Part shown: positions 31,888 to 42,887 of the stretch, in pieces
How the letters are laid out: every line of letters begins with the position of its first letter
Numbering within the stretch: position 1 is the stretch's first letter
DNA from: Mycocentrospora acerina
Taxonomy: Eukaryota > Ascomycota > Dothideomycetes > Pleosporales
Assembly: GCA_022701365.1 (NCBI GenBank)
Contig: JAKUHH010000131.1
Location: forward strand, 1 to 64,000
DNA length: 64,000 nt
Direction: 5' to 3'
Notes under the pieces: generated by a model
What the model saw: the letters and a program-made list of their open reading frames with translations, nothing else
Told to the model about the DNA's origin: nothing
Databases searched by the model: none
Made by a program: the position numbers and the translations under genes

Positions 31888-34463
31888 TCATAGGTCCTCA
31901 TCCTCGTCCAGGTCAATCGCGTCCGGGTTCGCTGCAGCAGGTTCCGGCGCCGGGATGTTACCGCCCTGCGGCCCTGTGCTGGCAGCAACAAAACCAACGG
32001 GTGCTCTGGCCTGGCGTTCAAGCGCGGCCATGGCGTCTTCGTCAATGGGGGCGTCGGCATCGTTGTCCAAGGCGCTGTTTTGCTGGCCGCGGGCCACAGC
32101 TTGGGAGGCGATGAAGTTGACGTCGGTGCTGGATGTGTGTTAGCAATACTGTTATGTGAATTTAGGAAAAGTAGAAATATAACGTACTTGTACTGAGCTT
32201 GCACGCTCCGTTTGATGCGCAGCATCTCCTTGTACGTGTCCTCGTTTCCGTGCTGGACTTCAAACGACTCCCATTTCTTCCAAAACTCGGGGCTTGTCCT
32301 GGGGTCGCAGAACTGGCTCGCGTGGCCGTAGATGGCTCTCGCGCGGTCAATTTCTCCCAGTCGTCGCTCCATCTCGGCGAACTTGAGACACATCTCCTTG
32401 GCCTCGATATCGGGGAGAGCGGCAATGGCACGCTCATAAATTGGTCTTGTCGATGTAAGACCAAAGTTGGACGCCGACTTTGTAATGTAGAAATTGAACA
32501 TCTCCATGCGGTCTTCGTCGGAGACGGCGCGCGTAGCACGCTCGTAGATGCGCATGGCGTGGCGGGCTAACCCACGGTCTTCCTCGAGAGCACCGTACAT
32601 GAGGTACAGGACCTTGGCAAACTTGGGGGGACATCCCTCGACAGCTTGCTCGAACAAGTCTCGCAGGCGCTCCATTCCAATCTTCCGGTCCACAGCCTTG
32701 GTCAGGTAAAGATTCCAGATCTCGAACGCGACAGGGTAGGTGAACAGGTCAAGTCCACGCTCATACACCTTGAAGCATTCCTCAAAGTACTTGTTTTCCT
32801 CGAGCAGGTTGGCGTAATTGACAACCGTCTGTGGTGTCGCGATGCGAAGCTCGAATATCCTGTCGTAAATCTTCTTGGTCTCGTCGAGTGTGCTGACGCT
32901 CTCGACGAGGTCGACGTAGAAACTCCACAACTTCCAGCTCTTGTGCACACGCTGTTGCGGTGTCAGTGACTCGTCAAAATAGTCGACGTTTGAGCGCTTG
33001 GGCGCCTGCGTGGCCTTTGCCATGATTTCCACGGCCCGGTCAAAGTTTTCGTTGCGAAGCTCCATCTCAGCCCATTCACACCACATTTCAGCCAGGTCGG
33101 CAACGGCCTTGAACGGGACCTTGACGGCCTTTTCCATGATGATGCGAGCATTCTGCAGATTGTCGCCTGCTTCGTAGAACTTTGCGTAGTTTGCCCAGAG
33201 CTCATGAAACTTGCCAACCGCCTTTTTGGGGTTGATGGCGGCGATGGCGTCCGTGTAGGTTTGCACAACCTCGGTCTTGTTGTCACCCCAGAGGGCGATG
33301 CGCTTCTCCCATTCGATAACGTTGTGCGGGTTTTGACGCAGCATAACATCATTAAGCAAAAAGGGCCTTCTCTGCATGAGAGACTCGAAGCGGACCATTC
33401 GGATGTCTAGGTCTGCGTCTGCGGCTTCGTCGAGCCGGCCCTTTTCGGACCGAGCTGCCGCTTCGTTGAGTTTAATTCCAATCATGGCCTCCTCGGCCTC
33501 GACGTATGTGTCGAAGACGACGGAGAAGTCGCGCACGGTCATGACGGTCGTCACGCCCTCTTCGAAGACGTCGCGGGCCTTTTCGTACTCGCCCTTGTGC
33601 ATCCAGTAGCGGGCCAGGCCAACCCACAAGATGCCTCGCTGGTCGGGGAACTTGGCGATGCCGCTCTGGATAATCTTCTCGACGTCGATGCCGCTGTCGT
33701 CGCTCGTGTCAATCTCCTTGGCGTGGTCGATGACAAGGTCAATCATCTCGGTCCAGAACTGGAAGGGGCCCTTTGCTTCCTTGCTCTTGAAACGCGGGTT
33801 GTCGAGAATCTCCATGTACTTTTTGACGGCCTCGGTGTACTTGCGCATGCCCTTGAGCAGCTCGATGAAGTCCTCGGCGTCCTCGGGGTGGATCTGCACG
33901 TAGCGGCGCCAGATGCGGACGGCCGTCTCGCCCGAGGCAGACAGGGCAAAGGGGCGGTACAGCAGCCAGACGCGGTTGTGCTGGGTCAGCGGCAGGGCGC
34001 GCAGGGCACGGTCAAAGGTGCGGCGGGTGGTGGTGACGAGCGGCTGCAGCATCAGGAACTCGAGGTACATTTCCCAGACCCGCGGCATCTTGTTCAGCAG
34101 CACGAGGGCGCGCTCGAACAAGGCATTGACCTTGACATACTGGGCCTTGTTCTTGGCGGGGTTCTTGTTGCGGATGTGGCGGGTGCGCAGCTCGAGGTAC
34201 AGCTTCCACAGCTTGTAGGAGCGCGGCAGCGTGTTGACGGCGCGCTCGAGCACAAAGGCCAGCTCGACAATGGTGCCGCGCGACTTCTTGAAGCTGTAGT
34301 AGTCCAGCCACGGCTTGACGCTGCCGGGGTTGCGCTGGATGTCCTGCTCGTACACGGCGTCGTGGTCGGTGACGAGGAACAGGTGCTCGCTGGCGCGCTG
34401 CATTTTCCGCTTGCTGGGCCGCGCGAGGGCTGCAGGCGGAGAGCGGATGAGTTCGCCGGGCAT
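31888..34463 (-). CDS. SYF1: Pre-mRNA-splicing factor Syf1 (HAT-repeat NineTeen-complex protein)
   Basis: Structural scaffold of the spliceosome NTC, related to human XAB2. 838 residues from exons 34463-32188 and 32128-31888; the splice join gives QYNTDVNFIASQAVARGQQ. Seen: an N-terminal VYEQDIQRNPGSVKPWLDYY, then about 15 half-a-TPR (HAT) repeats with W-x-x-Y/E patterns such as NRVWLLYRPFAL, PFQFWTEMIDLV and HKSWKLWSFYVDLVES across most of the length, and an acidic C-terminus IDLDEDEDL. The chosen start gives a 16-residue basic leader. The frame is open further upstream to 34556, so the start could be different. It is divergent from VMA8. Confidence 0.94.
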
Positions 34464-34941
34464 GGTGGCGCCAGAGCAGGCGAGAGGCGGGCCCCGGGTG
34501 GGCAGGCACGCGGCGAGATGGGGGCGGACAGCGGACAGCGGGCTTGGGGCAGGCACGCAGAGGACGCGGTGGTGAGGAGCAGCAGGCGTTTGCGCTGTCG
34601 AGACTTGCGGTCAGACCTCTCTCGCACGCTGGCAGCCGGCGAGTGGCCAATGGCGGCCAGGCAGGCGGCCAATGCCCAATCACCGCCCGGCTACGCGCCT
34701 CCACCCTGGCCAGCGCCAGCACCCGCGCCAGCAGCCAGCCAGCGGCCAGCAAGCAGGAGAGCTTGCCGGAGCTGCGTCACGTTCCCGCCCGCCGACGCCA
34801 GCTGCAGCTGCATCCACCGTCTGCGTCCACCGTCTGCATTTGCATTCACTGTCCCAACCACGCCTCCCCACCCACGCATCGCCAGCGCCCTCTGCCTCGT
34901 GCACCCCCTCGCCACTCCCGCCATCCCGCCGTGTCGCAGCC
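34464..34941. promoter_or_regulatory. Divergent promoter of SYF1 and VMA8
   Basis: 478 bp between opposing starts, GC-rich near SYF1 and pyrimidine-rich before VMA8. No other gene is supported. Confidence 0.5.
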
Positions 34942-36373
34942 ATGTCTGGCAGCGGGGTATGTTTCGCCGCCCTGCCCTGCCCTGTCCTGTCCTGCCCTGT
35001 TGTGGTGTGCCGTGGTATGCGATGCGATGCTATGCGATGCGATGCGATGCTATGTCACGCTATGCTATGCTATGCTGTGCCATACCATACCATGCTATAC
35101 CATACCACGCCATACCATACCATGCCACAACACACTACACCACACCACACTATCCTACACCATCTCATCCCATCCCATACCACACCATCCCACACCACAC
35201 ACCATGTCCCCAACTGACTCCTCCCCCAGGCCAGAGAGGCCGTCTTTGCCACGCGCCAATCGCTGTCGCTGATGAAGACGAAGCTCAAGGGCGCCCAGAC
35301 TGGCCACGATCTGCTCAAGCGCAAGAGTGAGGCCCTGACAAAGTACGTCTCTCACCATCTACAAGCAGCACCTGCCTCTGCATTCACCAACTCATAACAC
35401 CACGTCCTCTGCATTCACCAACTCATAACACCACGTCCTCTGCATTCACCAATCCACAACACCACGCCCTCTGCATTCACCAATCCACAACACCACACCC
35501 TCTGCATTCCCCAATTCACAACACCACACCCTCTGCACTCACCAATTCACAACACCACGCCCTCTGCATTCCCCAATCCACAACACCACGCCCTCTGCAT
35601 TCCCCAATCCACAACACCACACCCTCTGCATTCCCCAATCCACAACCCCTTCGCTAATCGCTTCATAGACGCTTCCGCGAAATCACTCGCCGCATCGATG
35701 AGGCCAAGCGCAAGATGGGCAGGGTCATGCAGGTCGCCGCCTTTTCCCTCGCAGAAGTCACATACGCCGTCGGCGGCGACATTGGCTACCAGATCCAAGA
35801 GTCAGTCAAGCAGGCTCGATTCCGCGTCCGCACCAAGCAAGAGAACGTCTCGGGTGTCTTCCTCCCCCAATTCGAGAGCTTCACTGCCGACAGCAACGAC
35901 TTTGCCCTGACTGGCCTGGGCAAGGGTGGTCAGCAGGTCCAGAGGTGTAGAGAGACATATGCGAGAGCAGTAGAGACACTCGTCGAGCTTGCCAGTCTCC
36001 AGACCGCCTTTGTCATATTAGACGAGGTCATCAAGGTCGTCAATCGTCGTGTCAACGCCATGTACGTACCCCTTGTACTTGCCACCAGCAACCAGCATCC
36101 AAGCTAACATCCAGCAGCGAGCACGTCATCATCCCCCGGACAGAAAACACCATCAAGTACATCAACTCGGAGCTCGACGAGCTTGATCGAGAGGAATTCT
36201 ACCGCTTGAAGAAGGTCTCTGGCAAGAAGCAAAGAGACGCTGCCGCCGAAGATGCTGCCAGAGAGGCAAAGCAGGAGGCCGAGCACGAGACGGAAAGCAA
36301 GACTCCTGCAAAGGAGGCAGTCGAAAGCGAAGACCTGCTTGGCGACAAAGACAACGAGGACGTCATCTTTTAA
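34942..36373 (+). CDS. VMA8: V-type proton ATPase subunit D
   Basis: Central-stalk rotor subunit of the vacuolar H+-ATPase V1 sector. 258 residues from exons 34942-34956, 35230-35342, 35669-36061, 36118-36373. The first exon is 15 nt (MSGSG). The second begins AREAVFATRQSLSLMKTKLKG, the family hallmark, followed by GHDLLKRKSEALTKRFREI. The third has the long helical region ending LDEVIKVVNRRVNAI, and the fourth EHVIIPRTENTIKYINSELDELDREEFYRLKKV. The C-terminal tail is acidic, as usual. Introns 1 (273 nt) and 2 (326 nt) are much longer than others in this window and consist mostly of tandem repeats. Confidence 0.95.
34975..35215 (+). repeat. Simple-sequence mosaic in VMA8 intron 1
   Basis: Consecutive blocks of CCCTG/TCCTG pentamers, then GCGATGCTATG-type and CATACCATACC-type repeats, then CACACCA/CATCC motifs. 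Each is an imperfect short-period tandem array. Together they fill nearly the whole intron. Confidence 0.85.
35375..35653 (+). repeat. 31-bp minisatellite, nine copies, in VMA8 intron 2
   Basis: Units start at 35375 and then every 31 bases up to 35623. The consensus begins CCTCTGCATTC and ends ACAACACCAC. Copies vary at about one to four positions (CATTCACC/CATTCCCC, AACTCAT/AATCCAC). The array ends 15 bases before the 3' splice site. Confidence 0.95.
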
Positions 36374-36714
36374 GCAAACCAAAGCACACTGTGGTTAATG
36401 AGCGGGGTCGGGGGGCAAGAGAGGTCAGACATTTAGTCGCGTTGGTAGCCAGCTGAGCCAGATGTGCAAGTTGCTCATGCCTGGCGTCGTCGAATCGACT
36501 CGTAGTAGTAATCAGGAATTCAAGAATACACGGGCGCGCGGGGCAGGCGTTATTGCTAGTCCGCCTAGGCCTGGGGAAACTTATAGACGAGTTGCTTTGC
36601 TGTTCCATGGTCAAATATTCACATATTCACATATACATTTTCATTCACATCCACTGCCCAATGTCTGCAAAACAAGAGGTATCATTTGGAAAGAAGAAGA
36701 AGAAGAAGAAGAAG

Positions 36715-36747
<33 letters not shown>

Positions 36748-36781
36748 AAAAAATCATAATCTACATGCAATATTCAGTACC
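36374..36781. other. Convergent 3' region between VMA8 and the two-RRM gene
   Basis: No gene. It contains the AAG trinucleotide run listed separately. Confidence 0.6.
36693..36745 (+). repeat. (AAG)n trinucleotide microsatellite, about 17 units
   Basis: A pure GAA/AAG run in the convergent intergenic region, followed by A7. Pure purine on one strand. Confidence 0.95.
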
Positions 36782-37836
36782 CTACTGCCGCTGGTATGTA
36801 ACCTTCATTGGCTTGCCCTCTGCACCAATTGGCGTATTCGCCGTCGCCTCCTTTGCCGTAATCGCAAACTGCTCATTCTCAAACTCGGCAAACGCCACGG
36901 CCCTGACAGACACGAGTCGCACTTCCTTGAAGCCCTCGAAGCGCTCGAATATCGTCGTGAGATCGTCCTCGTCAATGTCGCTGGGAATGTTCTGCAGGAA
37001 GAGCGTCTTGTTGGGTCGCACGTATTCGTCGGGCACGACGGCGGCGCCAGACTTGGGGGCGCGAGGCTTCTCGGCTGCGACGGGGTTGGCCTGCGCTTTT
37101 GCGTCTTCTTCGGCGCGCTTGCGGTCTGTATGTTTGTAATTACATGGTCAGCAAGGAGATTCTTTGGGGGGTTGTTGTTGTTGTTGAGGTTGGAGAACAG
37201 GAGTAGGAATGGGAATAGCCATGAGAATGAGAATGGTTATGGGAACAAGAATAGGAAGAGTAAGAGGAAGAAGAAGAGGAGTGAGAATAAGCATACCCTT
37301 CAGCATCAGTCGCTTTCGCTTGTGCTCGTCAAACATGTCCGTCGCCTTGCGCTTGACCGTCTCGTCGCTGTGCGTCTTCGCCTTGCGCACCTTCATCACC
37401 TTGCCGTACATCTCAAACCCGTTCATCTCCTCGACTGCCTCCAGCGCAGACTGCTCGCTGTCAAACACGATAAACGCCTGGCCCTTGCGCTTCAAACTGC
37501 TCTTTGCAATCACGTCCAGAATCGGGCCATAGTGCTTAAACACTCGCGTCAGCGCCTCCTTGATCGTGTCAATCTTGACGCGCTCCTCGAGGTTGTTCAC
37601 CTACGACTATTAGCATTCCCGTCACGGTGTGCAATGTGATGGGCTTTTTTATTTATTTAGTAAATAAAAAAAGAGACGCACGTATATTCTTCAGATTCAT
37701 CATTAGCTTTGTCAGGTTCAGACCTACCGTTGGCGAATGAAGGTTTTCTACAAACTTACGTTTCAATGGGTACGGGGTATTTGCTGGGGTCCACTGGTCC
37801 GCCGCTCATCACTACACCTTCCATCTTGTCTGCCAT
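36782..37836 (-). CDS. U1 snRNP A / U2 snRNP B''-type two-RRM protein
   Basis: Nuclear snRNA-binding splicing protein of the U1A/U2B'' (SNF) family; 243 residues. Exons: 37836-37760, a 7-nt microexon 37688-37682, 37600-37297, 37125-36782. The microexon is needed to complete the first RRM strand: it joins ...VPIE to TIYVNNLEERVK in phase. RRM1 shows IYVNNL and KGQAFIVFDSEQSALEAVEEMNGFEMYGK. A basic Lys/Glu linker follows. RRM2 shows KTLFLQNIPSDIDEDDLTTIF and VRAVAFAEFENEQFA, and the protein ends KPMKVTYQRQ. Fungi often have one protein for both roles, so I give no symbol. Without the microexon the frame cannot be joined with any GT-AG pair I could find. Confidence 0.9.
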
Positions 37837-38466
37837 ATTTGGGCGACTGTGAGGCGACGGTTATTACGAGTAGTTTTGGTGTCTTTGTTGGTGGAGAGCG
37901 GGAATGCAGGTACCAATGTTGGGAGCTTCGAGAGCTTCCCATCTTCCAACGCCAAGTGAAGGCAAAGGCACGCTAAACTCGATAGCACGTGATTCTCGTG
38001 ATTCCCTTGACCATCAAACCCCAATTACCCAACTCACAAAAGTCAAGGTCGAACAATCACAACACTCGCATACAAAATACACATAAAACACTCATAAACA
38101 AATATCACAACACTTGTGTACAAATACTACAACACTCACATAAAACACCAACAAGTCAAGTCAAGTCAACACTCGCCACATCAGATATTCAAAAACAACG
38201 CAATCATTGATTCTCGTAATATGCACAGCCTCAAACACCTTTCTTATATGGTTTACATGAGATGCCGGCATAGCAATAGACTTGACTAGGATGCATTTCC
38301 TATGCTTCAGAGATCCCCAACTTGTCAAGTTCTTGGCGCACCAGTCGAGCTTGACCGACATCTGTCATCATCTTCTAACAACGCGACCCCAACCGCTGTC
38401 TATTGTCGATTGTGCTCTGATGCAATTAGGTTTACCGCAATGTGCAGAAATGGTGGCATCGCTACT
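37837..38466. other. Intergenic, upstream of the two-RRM gene and downstream of PP2A
   Basis: Contains loosely repeated CACAACACTC/ACATAAAACAC sequence at about 38050-38165 and a triple GTCAA run near 38155-38170. No gene is seen. Confidence 0.6.
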
Positions 38467-39729
38467 CTAAAGGAAGTAGTCCGGAGTCCTGCGCGACACC
38501 ATAGGTTCTCCAGCGCGCGGGCAAGGGTCGAATTGCAAGCTAAAATCCCTATTAGCACCTGACAAACAAAGCCAGAGGTTGCAAACTTACAAGGTGTACT
38601 TGAGATGCTCGTCAATCTCCATAATGGCGGCTTGGTTGCCACATCTGTAGCAGTAGTTTGGTGCTATGATTATTAGCAATGCACAGTACTCGCTCGACGT
38701 GTGATTTGCCTACCAGAGAAGATTGTGACGACATTCCTGTCCTGCGACCAATTGTAACCCTCCATAACAAGTTGATGAGCACGGGCTACTAGAGTCAGAC
38801 CGTTGTTGTGGTTGAACGCTTCTGAGATATCCTGTCCAAAAGTGTAACCAGCACCACGAGGAGATATTCCCCAACCACACCTGTCATCTGGGTCGGACCA
38901 AAGCAGGTCGCACATGGGGCCTTCATGCGGAACTTCTTGTATGCGATCGAGAGCCCTGATGTTATCGAGCGTGTCGATACTGGGGGACAAACCACCGTGG
39001 AGACAAAAGATCTGGTTGTCGATCAACGCGGTAAGCGGGAGATAGTCGAACAAATCTGTAAAGTATTTCCAGACATTCGCGTTGCCGTACTTTCGCAGGC
39101 ACTCGTCGTAGAAACCGTACACCTGAGTGATCTGTCGGGATTCGTGGTTGCCACGGAGAATGGTGATGCGCTGGGGATAGCGGATCTTGAGTGCGACAAG
39201 TAGGGTCACAGTCTCGACGGAGAAGTAGCCTCGATCAACATAGTCACCTGTAGTGGATCAGCACACGACACACGGTACAATAGGGGCACTGGGAGGACGT
39301 ACCCATGAAGAGGTAGTTCGTGTCGGGGTTGGGACCGCCGATCTTGAACAGCTCCATCAAATCGTGGAACTGGCCGTGGATGTCACCGCAAACTGTAACG
39401 GGGCATTTCTACACGTTCATTAATTGGGTTCTCACATGTGCGGCACATGTCACATACCACTGGCTGCACGTTTGACTCGTCTTGCAGCACCTCGCGAGCC
39501 TGTCGCGCGGTTGTCGTCAGCATATACACCAAACATGACGATAACGTCTACTGCAGGAAGCGCATACCTTCTCGCACAGCCTCTGCACATCGCTCTCCAC
39601 CAGCTGCTTGCAGGTCATGAGGCTCTCGATCCAGCCGTCCAGCGTAGGGATGGTCGTGGGCTCTGTGGTCGGGGCAGACGACAGCTGCATGGGCTCAGGC
39701 ATCTTCACGTCCTCCATGTTGGTATCCAT
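38467..39729 (-). CDS. Protein phosphatase 2A catalytic subunit
   Basis: Ser/Thr phosphatase catalytic subunit; 329 residues. Exons: 39729-39568, 39499-39458, 39408-39303, 39247-38714, 38663-38591, 38539-38467. All metal-site motifs are present: GDIHGQFHDL, GDYVDRGYFSVE, RGNHESRQITQVYGFYDEC, and the later LHGGLSPSIDTLDNI and SAPNYCYRCGN. The C-terminus RRTPDYFL is the PP2A tail whose final Leu is carboxymethylated and whose Tyr and Thr are phosphorylated; this separates it from Sit4 and PP1. A 25-30-residue acidic/Pro/Thr N-terminal extension is common in filamentous fungi. It is divergent from the SUMO-protease gene. Confidence 0.96.
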
Positions 39730-40378
39730 GGCTGTGGCGCGGGTTGGGTGGAGGTAGGTGGTGGGGTCGGCCTGTTGTGACGGAGAGCTGTCGAGGGGTT
39801 CTTTGCCCTTCAAACTTGGCGGATGACGTGCCACTCGTGGGCGCGCGGATTCGTGGACGTAGCAAGTTTGCAGAGTGCGAAGGAAAAAAGTCCAAGGGGT
39901 ATATCGAGTGTGCAGGGGTGAATTGAGGGCGGCAGCAAGGTTGGGCACAGGAATTGTATCGTGAATGGCATACGCACGACCACAGGCGCTTGGCTGCGTT
40001 GCGGCAAAACAGCGGCTCCGGCGAAGCTGCGAGGCTGATTGGAGAATACAGGTGTGCACATCCCCAGCTTTTGTATTCTTGAAAAGTTGCCTGTAGTCTG
40101 CCAACAACCCAGTCAGCTATTGCCGCTGATTGTGTATTTATTTCAGCATGAAGACTTCAAATCCTTGCAGCGTAGATTTTTGCTGCTTTGTTAGATCATG
40201 TGATTGATGCGACTAGCGCGAACTGGTTGTTCGCAGCTGCCAAGCTAGCGCGGGTCGCACCTGGCATCGTCAGTAGTTCTCCAGCGCGACTTCACTTCCC
40301 ACTCTCAACCATCCGACTTTGTCAGTTGCATCTTGCCACAACACTACCACAATCAGTAGCTGTACGCGACAAGTGACC
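39730..40378. promoter_or_regulatory. Divergent promoter region of PP2A and the Ulp1-like gene
   Basis: 649 bp between opposing starts, with open frames on the minus strand that lack recognisable motifs. The ULP side has a pyrimidine-rich ACACTACCACAATC leader. Confidence 0.5.
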
Positions 40379-42887
40379 ATGTCTAAGCGTAACTTTGGCT
40401 GCGCTTTCTCTTCTGGAGACTACGCCTCTCAGGTTTGCGCTCAGTGGCTGCTACGCGTGTAGATGTAAACTCACGCGACAATAGACGCAGGTGTATGCGC
40501 CAGAATCACCGACTGCATTGCTTCGTATTCCTGGCCAATGGCCACAGGACCATGTGATTGCTGCAGAGCACGAGCCGTTCCATTTCACGCAAGCCTCCTT
40601 CTTCACCACTGAGTGCAGACTCGCGACTGTCGTCACCTGCGTGACGCGCCTGCTCGGACTCCCCGTGCGCCTCGCGCAGCGGTTCTTGCATAGGCAGTCA
40701 ATTCGCGCCATTCCCATTATCCGCGAGGATGGCTCCAACAAGAAGCGTCTCATCGACGCAGGTGTGGCAGATGAACAATCGCCTGCGCGACCGCGCGTGA
40801 GAGCGACGCGTGGTTATTCTCCCACAACACCTACACCAGTTTCTCGACTGGCACTCGCACAAGATAACAGCCTATCGGTCCCTGGGCTAGGGGTTGCTCC
40901 TTCCTCCACTATAACCTCAATGGCCGATTGGTCACCATCACCAACTCCACAAAACACTACCTCACTGGCGGATTGGTCGCCATCGCCAACTCCACCAGCT
41001 GTCATCTCGCTGGCGAACTGGTCACCATCTCCAGCCCCACCAGCCACCATATCCTTGGCAGATTGGTCACCGTCGCCAACTCCACCAGTCAATAAAGTCG
41101 TAGGATCCTTGGATGAGGACAGTGATGACGAGGACTTTTCATTTTCAGATGTCACGTCAGGTACTCCTCCTCACAATCCACAGACGGGCTTGCCTATGAA
41201 AAGAATTTGGAATGCGAAAACATGGGAGTTTCAAGAGTCTTCGCCATCTGTTACCCACAAGCCCGCATCTCCTCTGGTCAAACAAAGCATCGGAAAACTC
41301 TCGCCTGCTACCCACCAGCGTATTCTACGCCGTGCAGCTATCACGCCTACGAAACGCCATTTGCATAGAGTGCAGCTGCGCGCTTGCCTGAGGGATGCAA
41401 CTCAAGACCGACTTTCACCACATGCTGACCATACGATCCCCTCACCAGGGCCACTACCTTCTCTCAGCAGTGGATTGAAAGAACAAGCGTCCAAAGCACC
41501 TGCTCTAAAGCTAAATGCAGAAAATATTGCTCGTCAGGCGTACCTGGCCAACTCACGGTACAAAGCTCTACTTGAGTCTCGGGCTACCAGAAACGCCGAG
41601 ATCCGTGCTGCCGAGGCGCACGATACTGAGATCGCACAAGCCAATCTCATCAACACTGTAGATGAGGACCTTTCTTTTCTCCCCGACGCCGATGCCGCCG
41701 CCGACTACGAAAACGACCTCTCTTTCCTTGAAGATGCACCGTTTGCGCCTCGGACGAAATCTGTTAGGTGGACTGAGCATGGCGACGTAAAACCATTCTA
41801 CTTTGATGAACGAGTCAGCGAGATGCTGGACTCAACTTTGGAGACTATTGCATCTACAACCAGCCCTGCACGAACATCCGCAGTCGACGCTAGCTCGAGC
41901 GACGACGACGATCACGATAATCTGTCGTTCCTTTCGCCATTAGCTACAGAAAGCAGATCCAAGACCAACACGAAGATTGCACAAGATCCAGTCGGATTCC
42001 ACGGTGTACCTGCAAATACGTGGGATGATAGTATCGACACCTCTTTGGACGAATCACAAATTTCCATTGAACTTTTTGAAGAATTGCAAGCGGACCTCGA
42101 AAAGAAACTTGCGATTGCACCGCCTCCTGTTGTACTAAAGCCGTTAATCGCTCCATTGACTGAGGAAGAAAAGACATTGCTCGACTCAGCTGCGGCTAAG
42201 ACTCGCTACGGCCTGGATCAGGATGCTCAAGTTGTTAAACGCAAACTTTCCGCCCGTGACTTTGGTACTCTACTGCCAGAGCAATTTAATGGAAGCGCAC
42301 GGGCTTGGCTCAATGATGAGATTGTCAACGAGTATTTGTCAATCCTAGTGGGATATGAGAAACACGCGGCAGGCTTCGAACACAAGCGCAACGGTCCTGC
42401 ACCACCAGTACACGCCTTCACCTCACACTGGTATACCTCAGTCAACAAGGGAGTCACATCTGTTGAGCGTTGGGCCGGTCGGGTGCAGCTCGCCGGCAAA
42501 CAGTTTCTCGATGCTGACCTGCTTCTCTATCCTATCTGCGACGGGTCGCATTGGCGTCTGCTCGCTGTGAAGCCTAGGGGCCGAACGATCGAGTATCTTG
42601 ATTCCCTGGGTCTTGACGGAACGAAATACATCAAGAAGATGCGCGAATATCTGGCACATGAACTTAAGGATTTGTATGAAGCCAACGAATGGACCGTTAT
42701 CGAACACCAACGCAGTTCTCGCCAGATGAATGGCAGCGACTGCGGCGTTTTTACTCTTCTGAACGCCCTCGCCCTCCTCCGAGACGAAGAGGCCAAAAGA
42801 GTTATCGCATGCGAAGGCATGCTTGAAGCTCGCGAACGTATCGCTATGACACTCATGGCTGGACATCCCACGACGGAGATGAATTGA
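40379..42887 (+). CDS. Ulp1-like SUMO protease (peptidase family C48)
   Basis: Predicted deSUMOylating cysteine protease; 816 residues. Exons 40379-40432 and 40491-42887; the upstream exon supplies MSKRNFGCAFSSGDYASQ in phase. The first 600 residues are low-complexity and probably disordered. Residues about 161-218 hold four tandem copies of a 15-16-residue unit built on ADWSPSPTPP. The C-terminal protease domain shows WLNDEIVNEYLSIL, then the triad His705 (GSHWRLL), Asp722 (YLDSL) and Cys769 (NGSDCGVFT), with the oxyanion Gln763. All are intact, so activity is expected. Several acidic SFLxD stretches, such as DLSFLPDAD and NDLSFLEDA, lie between the repeats and the domain. The closest named family is Ulp1/Ulp2; the exact branch is not decided. 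Confidence 0.9.
40920..41091 (+). repeat. Four in-frame tandem repeats (ADWSPSPTPP units) in the Ulp1-like gene
   Basis: Each unit is about 45-48 nt and encodes a variant of xLADWSPSPTPPxxxS. DNA copies differ at synonymous sites (GATTGGTCACCATCACC, GATTGGTCGCCATCGCC, AACTGGTCACCATCTCC), so the peptide is better conserved than the DNA. This suggests selection on the motif. Confidence 0.85.

Noticed and set aside
33597..35330. 577-codon plus-strand open frame
   Set aside because: Antisense to SYF1 and then through the divergent promoter and VMA8 intron. GC-rich DNA keeps it open; no motif.
35375..35653. Regular repeats resembling a CRISPR array
   Set aside because: A contiguous 31-bp minisatellite without spacers, inside a fungal intron.
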